Below, piece after piece: positions 11,061 through 24,600 of a stretch of DNA of 64,000 nucleotides. Location of the stretch: positions 116,650,247 to 116,714,246 of the forward strand of contig JASEVX010000003.1 of assembly GCA_031761405.1 (NCBI GenBank), written 5' to 3'. Under the pieces are notes generated by a model that made no database searches, was not told the DNA's origin, and worked only from the letters and a program-made list of their open reading frames with translations. The DNA is from Serripes groenlandicus. Lineage: Eukaryota; Mollusca; Bivalvia; Cardiida; Cardiidae. How positions within the stretch are numbered: position 1 is the first letter of the stretch; the number at the start of each line of letters is the position of its first letter. The position numbers and the translations under genes were made by a program.

Positions 11061-12664
11061 CTGGAAATTTAAAGACGGTCTTTTAGGAATAGGTAAAGAC
11101 TGCCAACTTTGGGTATTATTCTGAAAAGCGCTATTTAAAAAGTAAGCAAAGGTTTCAAACATGTATTTAATCTTTCACACATACAACAATCAGCAGCAGA
11201 AGACCTCTAGTACGCTAAAATATATAAAAACAATAATACGGGAAAACAAATCAATGGCGAAGCCGGCAATGTTTCCCGTCAAAAGGTAATGTGTATAATG
11301 AACTTTGCAAAACTTTGCTATACCGTCTTTCCAAAAATAGTGTCCAGAGTGGATTTTTCGATGCAGTCACAATTCTGCTTCGTTTTGATTGGATGAAAAG
11401 ACAATATCGAAACAAACAAAACTTCTAGAGGAAATAATTAAATATGATAATAGGTACTCGATAAAGGAATTAATGAGCACAATTCATTTTATGTGTGATA
11501 ATTTCTGTTTGATAACACTTGTTGTCTATTTCTAAAAGTTGTTTTTTTAAACGAGTTCAAATAATAACTCATAAGGGTTTTTTGACCTATGAAAGTTACA
11601 AATCCAAATTCCTGTAATGTGACTTCATTCTATTAGCGTAATGCAAATGATGAATAAATAACCAAAACGGCAAAAAGGAAAATGAAAGTATAGGAAACAT
11701 TAGTTTGACTTGTCACAAATGAAGTTCCGTAAATTATGGAATCGTTTTATTTGAAGTACTTTATGAAGTGCAAATTGATTATTTGTTGTACCTGTCATCA
11801 AAATTTCATGTATTTAAAATCTTGGCTATATTCTCAAGTTAAATATAAGCTTAACCTGATGATGATTTTTATTTTCTTTGCTAAGGTCGGCTTGACTCGT
11901 AATTGACGTAAATAACTGATCGTGCAGCAAGCAAGGTGCTAACTGCAGTTCGCAGGGAATTATTTACCGATCACAAAAGTTAATAAATGTTTACCCGAAA
12001 TAGGTAGCACCTATACTCATATTATTGAAAGAATAATGTCAGTGTTTTCAAAATTCGTTAGCTGCTGAGGTGTCAGAATGCGTCTGTTTGATGGAAGTGT
12101 GAAATTATCTGCTACATCATATGACAAATGTCAGCATCTTGTTCTAGTAAGCCGAATGTTCACTCACTTTGAGATAGTCCCTGAAGAGCGCCATTACACG
12201 AGATATAGGATCGACATGTTGACCTGTATATTTATTACGTAGCATGCTTTCAAGCAATTAAAATCATAAGCATTGCAATTGCTATTATGTATTACAATTT
12301 AGAACTCATTTTTATAAAATCCGTGCAATTTTACCTTTTTTTGTAAGCTAAGGGTTGTTTTTTTGTCAATATTTCCTTTTCCTATGATCTGAGATATTGT
12401 GCATAGATGACACTGTTGAGAATGTCGGTACTATTTCACATCACATTTTTTTTTTTTTTTTAAAGTTAAATTACTGCGACATGTCTTAATTTGATATGAA
12501 ATAAGTAAATATAAATTACGTGAATGTATGCATGAATAATTGCGACGGAGATAAAAATATTATTCATATTTATCAACCACAGATCAAATGATATTCAGCC
12601 CGAATAAAATTGTAACACACCACGCATGCGCAATTGAAAATTTTCTTCATCTCGGTGCTGGGGA
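11061..12664. promoter_or_regulatory. Shared upstream region between KANSL2 and cyclin T
   Basis: About 1.6 kb between the first coding exons of two divergent genes. It should hold the KANSL2 non-coding exon and both transcription starts; I could not locate the starts. Largely AT-rich, with a poly-T run near 12447-12462. It is poorer in young repeats than the introns, with only an old MITE fragment at about 11171-11220. Confidence 0.5.
12622..12632. promoter_or_regulatory. NRF1-like palindromic motif upstream of cyclin T start
   Basis: ACGCATGCGCA contains the core GCATGCGC of the NRF1 consensus, 33 bp before the cyclin T ATG, in otherwise AT-rich sequence. The start codon itself lies in AATGGCGGC, which fits the YY1 core ATGGCGGC. 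Both motifs are typical of TSS-proximal positions in animal housekeeping promoters. Binding is inference. Confidence 0.45.
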
Positions 12665-15600
12665 ATGGCGGCTTCACGATGGGTATTTTCAAAAGAACAA
12701 CTAGCAAACACTCCAAGTCGAAAGAGTGGGATAGATGCCGACAAGGAGTTGTCATATCGACAGCAAGCGGCTACTCTGATACAAGACATGGGCCAGAGAC
12801 TCTCAGTGTATCCTGTTTTAGGCATTCATTCATCTTTCTTTAGATGGAAAGTGTGTCACGCTTGTTTTCCGAAATTGGAGATTTGGAAAACAAAACTAGA
12901 GCTAGTTCGATGGGACAAACTCCGTCAGATATCAATTTTAAGCATTTATATTTTGCTTAAATTGAGTGTACGACAGATGGTTGTCCTTCCACGTGCCGTT
13001 CGTGAAACACCGCGGAATGCACCGAGAAGTGTCGCGTTATGAAATACTTGCGGAGGTCGTCTCCTGCAATAGCTAGTAAATTCTGAAGAAGACAAGACAA
13101 TTTATGTCGTTTCAACGATACCGACTAATATATGTAATAAATACAAATAAAGGCAAAGTCCCAGACATGGCCTGCTTTAAAGTTTACCCTTTTTTAATTG
13201 ACAAAATGAAAATGGTCTTAATGAATAACAACTTGGCCAGTTCTTAACTGGTCGTTGGGGACCATCTCAAAATTAATAATAATGATCGTGATATTTCTAT
13301 TGTAGCATTCAACATAGACTTTTAATGTAAGGAAATGTAAAATAAAATATTGTTTAAGAACAAGAAAATGAATCACTTTTCATCTAATTCAATTTCTAGA
13401 TCTTCTACGTTTTATAGCTTGTTCAACTGCCACTATACATGTGATTCGGAACATAATAAACACAAATGATGGAAAATTATCCTTGCTAGAAAATATAGAA
13501 AGACATAAATTATGAGATGTTTCTAATTAAACAAGCTCATTTGACTGCACATTGAAAATGATAGAATTGGATCGGGATCTGGTAATTCTGGCAAATCTAA
13601 AAGGATACTAAGTGCTTTGCATTCAGGTTTAGGATTGATGCTCAAAGAATTATCTGCTGTTCTGGTAATTTACACAAAACAGATTCTGATGAAAAAAATT
13701 CATTGTAACTGTTGATGTATCTGACAAACTCTCCTGATATCTTATGTTGTTATCCTGTTGCCAGTGTTGGCATAAACTTCAGAGTTAAATTTGCAATGAC
13801 GACCCTAATAGCAACCACAAATCACACAAGTCAAAATGACTAGAATTAATTATTAAACACTTATTGCTATTTATTATGTGGTAAATTCCCCTTCAATGAC
13901 TTGTGAAAACATTGTGTTAAAAATTGCCCAATGAGAGCAATTTCTCATTTTGCCACAATTATAGTTGACTTTTTCTGAATAATAATGATTGCACTCTCTT
14001 GCGTGATACAGATTTTTAGCACATATGCCTAGATGTTTTCAAAAGTCTGAAAGTGAAGATGATATCATGGTCGTGTTACATCATTAGCCAGAATGTATTA
14101 ATTGGCAGTTATCTAAGTTGACTGTTCTTCCTGTAATACGCTATTTAAAGTAAGACAAATAATATTTTCTTTTGACAGGAACGGAAATTGACAGAATAAT
14201 TGCACAGTAGCAGGTTTCCTTTCTTTTCTATAATTTGAACCTTATCCTGAATGATTACAATTTTTATATCTTTTCCTTAACTCTTAAATCAGTACACAGC
14301 TCTGTATCAACACAGCAATTGTATATATGCATAGATACTACATGTTCCAGACATTTGCAAGATTTCCTAGAAATGTAAGTACACAGTTTTAAGTAAATGT
14401 TTATCAATTTCACTGTTGCCATTCAAAGGTGTAAATCTGCTTGCATTTACTATTTTGTGATCTTCATGCAAAACTGTCCATTGTGTTGTAACTATATCTT
14501 GCACAAAGCCATTGGCTCGTGGAGTTCTGTTACCAATTTTAACTCTTAAATAGAAATCTGCTGAAATTGTGGGGGGAAAGAAACAATATTTCATGCTCCA
14601 AAATCCGTAATTGACACAAAAAACCTATATTGTGTATACTCAAAAGAATCGACTCACTGAGACAAAGATATCAATTATAAAATTCAGCACCTCAACAGTT
14701 TTACCCATTCCCATATATGCAACTTGCTTAGGTGACAATGGAATAGATGAATGCAACATAATGGAAGATCACTATAAATGATAATACTGGTATTGTTATT
14801 GAATAAGAGTTGAAAGCAATGTGTTAAAAGAATGAATGCTCATGAGGAGCAATTTCTCTTTTTGCCACAATGTTTTTAAACGTTGTCGGCCGTAGATTTT
14901 TTATAACATGACTGCATGTGGAAAAGGGTTATTCTATAGACGATGATAATAGATAATAAAAAGAAGTTGATCCTAAAGAACTTCATGTCTTTGTTTTATT
15001 CTAGGAAATGGCACCAGCTTGTTTATTCCTTGCTGCTAAAGTGGAAGAACAACCCAGAAAACTTGAACATGTGATAAAAGTTGCTCATTCCTGCCTCCAC
15101 AGAGATAACACCCCAGCACCAGATGTTAAGTCGGAGGTAATTAAGAAACTTTCAGTGTCATTACTAAATTTAAAAATCAAGAGATCTTTGATTGGTCATT
15201 TCAGTGATGAATCAAAGATAGATTCAAAATATAAGCCAGAAAAAGTTGCTGCTTACTGTTTAAAATCAAAGTATAGATGAGGGGGGTATTTCATGTTTCC
15301 GAAATTTGTATTAGAACTCCAAGCACATAGTGTTCTTGAAAGAACCATCTGAGTTTGCACAACACATAAAATTTGTTTTTTACTCTATTCTAAAATAACT
15401 CAAATATTTAAAGATTCTCCATTACCATATATTTAACTGAAAAGTTGTTTGCTGCAGGTTTTATTCATGTGGGAAAAAGTTAATGAATTGATAAATAGGA
15501 AATGAATAAAGACTTAATTGTATCATTATAATATTTAAACAGTTATCTGATGCAGATGGGTCAAAATTAGGGCTGAAAGGATATATTCAAATAATCGATA

Positions 15601-18600
15601 CAACCGAATACAGGTCTGTCCGATACGTATTCGTTATTCGCTTTATCCAGAACCGAATATTTACGAATATAATCCAAAGCTATATGATTTAAACTAAAAT
15701 CAATTTAATTGTCCTACAAACATAAACATTTTGTCACATGTGCAAACCTCTTCAGTTTCATAGCACATTTGTGGCTATATTTATATAGTACCTCTGACAC
15801 CCACAACAGCTGACCATTGATTTTGCGACATAATTTTTCTTCTTCATTTTCTCAAAATATATTTGATGCTGTGTTCGCTACGATGTATTTTGACATACGT
15901 TTTTGTGTGTTTAAAATGTGTTTTGAATTATAATATAGATTTCCCATTTAATGACAACCAAAACCCGTCGACAAAAAATGTCAAACCACATGGAAATTTA
16001 AATTATTGAATCTCCGGCCAAATATACGTCGGTTGTATGTAAAAAATTCGGATTTCCGAAAGGACTAAAGGAAGATCACACTATCTGCAAAATTTGTAGA
16101 CATGAAATTGTGTACAACTAGTTAAACGCTACGTTAAATTCATAATTTCCTTCCTTGCTTATGCCTGTAATAGAATCAAAGTACTGAAAGTATTTAAGTT
16201 GATATTCTTTTGAGGATCACAAGCAAATCGACTTTGGACAAATTTAATTTGTGTTTACATGTTGTTAAAGTCATGACAGTATTTGTTAATAAATATTCGT
16301 ATTCGTTACCCTGTATTCGTGATACGTATCGTATTCGCCACCCAGTGTATTCGTTACAGCCCTAGTCAAAATGCATTTGCAGCAGCTTTAAATCAATACT
16401 TGCGTTCTTAGTCAAAATGTGTTGACACTCAAAGGAATCCTCTCAGTTTGACTATTCTTTGAGTAAAAATAACATAGGCTATAGGTAATGAAATCCTTTT
16501 CTCTTTATCTAGGCATCTTCATTATATTTAATGACTGATGAACATCGAAACTTGATTACATTGCTCTTTTATGTTGCCATTCTTGGCATGGAGAGATGGG
16601 GTTTCTGACGTATCTACATCATGTTTTCACTTGCTATTGGGACACACAAGTTCCTTTGAACACTTATTTTATTACTGTATACACAATCATTTGAATGTAG
16701 TTGAAAGAGCTTAGTTATTAAGCAACATGATATTCTATAGCCTGAATCATGAAATGCAGAACAGAATGAGTCGTTCTCTCATTAAAAACGATGAAAACAT
16801 TGAAATTTTATAAGAATGATATGTTGACCAAAATGATGTATCGTATAAGTAAATGTATCATGCAAATCATATTGAAATAACTCTAACAATGTTTTCTTTG
16901 CAGGCATATTCGGAACAAGCACAAATTCTAGTCATAAATGAAAATATATTACTGCAGACATTAGGTAAGTCAAGGTTACTGTTCATGAATAATTGATTGT
17001 TGGGTCAGAATGGAATTTAAGACCTCAGTAATTGGATGAAATAAAACCAGTTAACAAACCTTTAATTGACTTAAGAGCCATGCTATGGGCACACCAACCA
17101 TAGGGCATTTGTTACCAGAGAAGATTCAGATCCACATGCACATGGACTAGAGTGACTTGGCTCTGCACTGTCCACTTACTAGTCACTTACTGAAATGTTT
17201 TGTAGAAACTTCTGACAAATATCAACCATTTGGATCTGACAGTATCTTCACTTGACATTAATAAACTGAGGTTTTAATGGTGAAAATGTCAATAGGTCAG
17301 CCAATACAGAAATGTGTTCACTGACCTATCAATCACGTTACTGCAACACTTCAATATGTATACAGTCGAACCTCGTTAAACCGTCGCCGTTAATCCGGAA
17401 AATTCGCAATCCGGACATAAAATTCAGGAAACAGATTTTTTTATGCTTAGTTATTCTCCGTTAATACGGAAATTCGCGTTCCGGAACCGGACAAAAAAAA
17501 TCGAGAACGGACTGGCCATTTACACATATAATCTGTTTCGTTAGTCCGGAAGTCCAAATAGTAATGTACATGCAAGCTAGAGGTAAATGGTAAATAAAAT
17601 ATCGGCGGCGGCGGCTGCGTGGTCGTCCAGTTAAGGTTTTTTGTTTAGCTCATTTTTTTTTTCTTGCTCCCTATCAGTCGAGCGTCTGTGCCGTACGCGG
17701 TGCTCTTGTTTGACTCCTATTGTTATGCTAAGACGAAAATTTGGCGTAGGCAAAATAAAAAATTGTTAATCCGGAAGATTCGTAATCCGGACTTTTTTCT
17801 CTGGTAACCAAAGTGTCCTGATTAACGAGGTTCGACTGTACATGTATGTGGAGTATTTAAATGAGCTATCTGATTGACCAACTTCACTCGCAAGATCAGT
17901 TACTTTGAACAAAATTGATAAATGATCCTTTACTACTAATACTTGGGCATGGTTGGTCTTTTATTTAATTATGATATTATTATCTTTATTCCTGAAAAGG
18001 ATCTACTTTCAAGTTTATACTAGTAACGGACAACATGCTTTGGGCACCATGAAAATATAATGGATAACTGGAATGAACATTTCTAGAATAACTCTAAATG
18101 AATTTGAAAGACTGAACAGAAAATGCTTTATATAATAATGATACCCAGATTTGAAAGGTTAAAAATCCTTTTTTATTCCAAAATTCTAAATAGCAGTGAT
18201 CCCAAAAATGTATGTCTGCTACTTTTGAAAATAAATCTGTCAAACTGAAGAAAAAAAATGACAAAATTGTGCCATGGAAAATAGAGATTGAACTGTGAAT
18301 TACTTTGTAGTTCCTCTCTGATTTGTATTTGACATGTACCATAATGATTTGTGACTTTTTTCAAAAACCGCTGCCAGTTTGTGTCATTAGTCATTTCTGC
18401 TGCAAATAATGCAAATTTCCCATAATACAACACAAGTTTATATATATGTTTGCAGGATTTGATGTCACAGTAGAACATCCCCACACAAATGTTGTCAAAC
18501 TCACTCAGCTTGTCAAAGGTAAGATTGCTTTAATAAAATAAAATTTGACCATCCCCTTGGTGTAGTGGTTAGAGTGGTAGTGGGAAAACAAGGCCTGATC

Positions 18601-21600
18601 CCCAGTCAGGTTATACCAAAGACTTTTTAAAAGTGGAACTAGTGGCTTCTTTGCTTGGCCCTCAGCATTGCAGGGATAGTATAACAACTGATGAATTGGG
18701 TGTTGGGGTAGATGATACTGGTATAACTTGTAAATTACCCAGGAAATGCAGTGATATAACTGAAATAATGTTGAAAGTGGTGTTAAACCAAACATTTGTA
18801 TCAATCTTCAGCATATGACATTTGAAAGCTCTACTTTGGCCACAATGAGATTATCCATAGTTTTGGCTTGATGTTTTCAAAATAATTTGGTAGGAAACAG
18901 TTACAAACGAAGGCAGGTTACAATTTGAAAAACTTGTTGTAAAAATACAAATTATTACTCGGTGAGTAATTTCTTCTTTGGGTGTTCAACTGTACTTTAA
19001 ACAAATAGAACCAAAGTATACTTTTAAATATTAGAGATGGTGTCTTTTTGTTGTTGGGGGGAATACATAGGGATCTCTTAGAACCTGTCAGTCACACTTG
19101 AACTTTATGGGTTATTTGCAGGTGGCGCATGTGTTCCTTTGAATACTGTTGCCTTTACCCTTTCTGAATTGCAGACTCAGCTTGGTGCATTTGCAGCAGA
19201 CGACTTTTGAAAAAAATATTTTTTTAACTCCTATTTAATAATGATACTATCATTTAAAGAGGTTTTTGCATATATATTTGCCAGGATTTTTTTCTTGGGA
19301 AAGGGTTTATAAGGTAGGAGTTGTAGTTGTAAGCAGACATTTTCACTTAATGAATACAATCCGAAGAGTAAAATTTTTTTTATCTAGAAATTAATCTAAT
19401 GAGACATGGTCCATGAAAACTGACATTAGGGAGAACTGCCGGCGAATTCATGCTATTTGAACCAAATATACAACGCTTATCCTCATATGTCTCTAATGCT
19501 TCTCTGACTTAAGTACGGATCCTGCTAGGGATAATATGCAGGGTGAACTGAATGTATACTTGTCACAAAATACACTGGTTTGTTTTCACAAAGCTCAAAT
19601 GTAAAATATTCTCTGATGTTGTCTTAACCCTTTCCCTCATATAGACGCCTCTGCAGCAGACAGCTTTTTGAAAACATGGTGACAAAAGAAGAAATTGCAC
19701 AAAACGTGCAATTTCTCCTTTTGCCACAATGTTTTCCACTTTTTGTCATAGGTTATCCATTCAATTATGGAGATTTTGTATGTTTTGAAAAAATACGTTC
19801 AAAGTCGTCTGCTGCAGAATTGTCGTATGTGGGAAAGGGTTAATCTTGTTTTACTTTATTTGTTGTTTTAAATTAGAAATATTCTCATTTTTTCAGCCAG
19901 CAAAGACTTATCCCAGACTAGTTATTTCCTGGCTACAAACAGGTATGTTTTTAACCATAGTTTCAGTATTTATAACAACACAATTGTAGGATCGAATTTG
20001 GTGAACTCAAGAGATTCCCATGTAAAAATGTCTTAACCATTTCAGTCATTTTCTGTATAATATGCAATTAAACAGTCAAAGTCGTTAAGTCATTGCTTGC
20101 GTTTTACATAGCTTTCGAAGGGGTAAGCATTCTTGAATTGAATACCTTACATGTGACTGAGAGAGTAAATTGTGTGAATGAAGAAAACGATGAATTGAGA
20201 TAAAAAACTTGATGTATACATCTCCCTACTACAGTTTCTAGAACAAAGAATGAGTCTTTCTGTACGAATATTTCACATTTTGACATTCTACACAGACAAC
20301 ATTTGATACCTCTGCAACAGATAACATTGAAAGCATTTTAGAAAAAGGAGAAATTGCTGGAAAAAGAGCTGCATGTTCTTTTCCATGGATATATTCAAAT
20401 CTGTATTTGAGGTAAATTTTTTCCACCATGTTTTCAGTAGACGATTCTCAAAATATATCGGGGGGAAAATATTACAAATATTTTTTCTAGATATAAACAG
20501 TTCAAAAGGAGCATGAACATAATGTGGGACTGTTTTCTGTCAGAGTTGTTGATTTTATTTCAGTCTGCACATGACCACATTTTGCCTTCAGTATCGACCA
20601 ACAGTGGTTGCATGTGTATGTATATACCTCGCCTGTAAATGGTCCAATTGGAAGGTGGGTTATTTTACCTGGCAGATTTGTATGAGAGCTAACACACTTA
20701 AGAAATACAAAACAACAATTTAAAGAACTGTCAACTAAAATAATCCTGTGCACTCTCAGTGCGATGTGATCATTTCTTGCTTAGTGCTATCTTGGTGAAA
20801 TGCCCTTGGGCAAAGAACTTTTTCTGTACCAGTACTGCCGAGTCACTTGAGGATCATAAATAAGTGTTCAGTTGTTGTGACTTAGTGAAAAATTGTTTTA
20901 AATGGCTTAAAACAATGAAACAAATGTCTGGACTCACTCTTAATTTGACCTTATGTGGATATAAATGGCATTTGAAGTTTCTGCAGCTTACAAAATTAGA
21001 AAACATTGTAAAATCATTATTTGTTGCTTTATTTTTGTGATGTCTGTCTTAGCAGGCAGACACTTTGGGATCACTTCTGTTGTCTAGTCTGTCACACTTT
21101 TACTTAATGAAAATTGATGTTCCTTCTTACACTTTTTGTGTTGAATATTATTGATTTAGAAAATAACTTTTTGACTGGATTATGATGCGTAAATGAGCAA
21201 CGCTTAAGGTAAACCAACCGTAAGGCGTTTGTGACCAGTTTAGATCTACATCAGTTAGCACATCTGCAGTCTGATCAGGGTCTGTCCTGTTTGCCAATTA
21301 ATTGTAGAAGCAACGGTCACATGCATAGGGTCTGTCCTGTTTGCCAGTTAATTGTAGAAGCAACGGTCACATGCCATACTCACGCTAAGATTGGTTTACC
21401 TGGAGCACTGCTCAAATGAATATTTGTTCAATTGTACATGTGATTTTTATGACAGATACCCAGATCCAACGAAGGCAAAGAATGGTTTCAGTATATAGAC
21501 AGGTCTGTGACCCAAGAAATGTTGGAAGGTAACTTACCTATAATGTCTTTTCTTGTTTTGATAGCTCTAGTCTTTCACCTGATATCTAATGGATAATATA

Positions 21601-24600
21601 TGATTCTGCAGCAAAAGATTTTTGAAAATATAATTTGCAAAGGAATGGATTAATTGTTCATGATGTACCTATTTTCTAGTGCAGAGTACGAAATTATGTA
21701 ATTGTGTGTCCCTGGTCTATTCAGGTTCACATTATCACACAAATAGATATATCTATTTTCTATAGAAATCTCACCGTACCCAGGGTTCTCACTAGGCTTA
21801 AATTTTAGGTACAAGTGACTTCTCCCTCCAGGCAATTTAGGGCGAAGTGGGAGACTTAAGGGAGAAATTATATTTCTTGTGTGTCGTTACACGTCGTAAC
21901 CGCATCGCAATCGCATCGTTTGGGATAGAACACATTTACTTAAACAAAGATGAATGTTTTATTAATTTATTACTTGACTGCATTAATTAAAACAAAGAAG
22001 CACATTTTGAACACTGACAATATAACAATATCACATGAAGTTCTAAAATTCTTTTTCCCTAAGAGAAGTTGCAATCCGAACAATGTGTTCTAAAGTTGCC
22101 GAAATTATTAATGAAGCTACCTTTTACTCGCCGTCCATTCCGTATAAAATGTGTCGGGCAGTTTGTAAAGAAGTTGGTCGTAAGTGTCATAAACAACGTA
22201 AATTATTTGTATCGGGTTTGCGATCCGAACATTGTGTTCTAAAGTCGCCGAAATATAATTAATGAAGCTACATTTTACTCACCGTATAAAGGTTTCAGGC
22301 ATTGTGTAAAGAAGTCTGTCGTAAGTGTCATAAACACCGTAAATTATTTGTATTGGCCAAACATACACACTCTTTACAAGTAGAATTGAGGTATTGTCTT
22401 TTGATTGGTTAATTCCAAATATTACGACACCCCCATGCTACTGCATTTATTATGAATCCCCTAAAAAAAATATCTGAAAAATTCTCATTTTCTCAATTAT
22501 TGAAGACGAGTATCTCATTAAACCATGAATAGATTCACAATATTATTTATACTATTGAAAGGGTTAAAACATAATTCGACTTCCATCTCATTTACATCGG
22601 ATACGTATATAATGTTTTATCAGGGGGGCGTCATAATATTTGATATGACAATCGGTTCTTTGATTATGCAAATTGGACTAAAGGGCACGATTTTGATTGG
22701 TTCTACGTCATTGTGCGTGTTAAATGATTCGATTCTTCAGCTTTTAATGGATATACACTCTCAGTTGTCAAATTACTGATTACGCAACTGTGTATATCGA
22801 GAACTGTATTAATCAATTCAGCATTGTGCGTGACCGTGATCATTTTAATAGTGTCAGATGATGGGACAAAATTGTCGGCGAAGTCAACTTAGCTTTAACT
22901 GAGATTTTGGGCGAAGTCCCCTCGTGAGAGCCCTGGTACCAATTACTGAATGGAACACTTTCAATTATGTTTTTTTCAAAAACTGAAAACATTTTGAAGA
23001 CAGAAGGTTAAACAGAGACAGATGGGCTTTGGGATATATTTCTCTTTCGTTTTCTGATAGTTAAACAAAAGACGATAGTTTATTTATTATATTTTCAGAT
23101 AGGTACACAGAATTTTTGGATATTCTACAAAAGTACCCTCACAAACTCAGGAAAAAGATTATGGGATGGAAGGTAAGCTTATATGATACAACTTATAATT
23201 TCCTTCTAGGCAACCTTTCGTATCTTATGAGCTAAATTTTCTAGACACATTCTGCAGCCAACTTTTGCAAACATTGTGTCAAATACAGCAATTACTCATG
23301 ATGAGCAGAGGCAGAACCCGCTCATCATCGGATTTTGGACTCGAGACCTCTGGTAGAAGAGGACGATGCCCTACCTCTGCACCACTGTCTTTCACAATAT
23401 TACTTGGTTAAATCATTATTCTTTAATTAATTGAGACAACCTAGAAAACATCACAACAAAAATATAGAATATCTATTACTAAAAATATATTTTTGAAAAC
23501 ATGGTGGTAAAATGAGAAAATGTTTATTACGAGTAATTTTTCCTTTAGCAGTGTCCGACAAATCCATTGCCCGGAGCCCGCGGGCTACCAAAATAATTGC
23601 TCGGGCTACTGTCATTTTCAAATGAAAGCCCGGCGGGCTACTGTTTATTCCCGTGTCTGGTAGCCCGGCTTAATTACTTACACACATGTCGTGTATAAAC
23701 AGTGACTGTATGTTACATGTGAAAACCACTCGCTGTGACCATAAACAAATCAATATCAGTAGGCGGAGTTACCCACCCAGATCGAGTATTTTCAGCCAAC
23801 CGAATCGCGTCAGTAATAGTCAATTAACGTGATATATATACCCATTACGGCGGTCCAATAATTAGTGACCATTGTTCCCTGACACTCCCATGAATTATTG
23901 CGAATAACCAATGAAATTCAAATGTTCCCTTAAATGTATTTTGATCCATATTTCTACTTTCGGTATGCGATGTTTGCAAACTGGTGCAGACCGGTTCAGA
24001 AAGACGGAGAATTGTCGCCATGCAGAATGTAATAAAAAAATTCGATCCAAATATTAAAGACAATACAATACGACCACTTCTAGATCTTATCTTGCCGTTA
24101 ATCAAATATGAAACACCTTCATAATCCACATAGTATTCGTAATATCAAAGAAAATGTTTGGGATGAAATCTATAATGAATAATAAATGCCCAATCACGGC
24201 TTTGTTTACCAAAATTAATTAGCATAACCGGCGGGAAAAAAAAATCATATGACTTAATAATTGCGATTTCATTGGAAGAAATGAGAAATTGGGTCAATGA
24301 CGTTAACGACCCGACGACCCGGATCAAGAGTGGACCCCGATGTTTACATTCAACGCTGTTTACCGATTTCAAATTCTCAGTAGGGAACCATGATTAACAT
24401 TGCGCAATTTAATATCAAAATGGCGGCTATGTTGTGAATAATACGGTAACACATGAAACAAATTTAACGCGTTTCATGTGTTACGGTATTATTCGCGTCA
24501 TTGTTTTTGACAATATTTTATTTAACCCTTTACCTCATACAACAATTCTGCAGCAGACGACTTTGAGCATATTTTGTCAAAAAAAAATATATATTGGATA

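Noticed and set aside
12806..13042. Open frame continuing past cyclin T exon 1
   Set aside because: Homology to cyclin T stops exactly at the GTATCC donor and resumes at 14293; the continuation has no cyclin similarity.
23845..24372. Two minus-strand frames within the CAGTGTCCGAC element as transposase
   Set aside because: No DDE or zinc-finger motif; composition is that of non-coding sequence.
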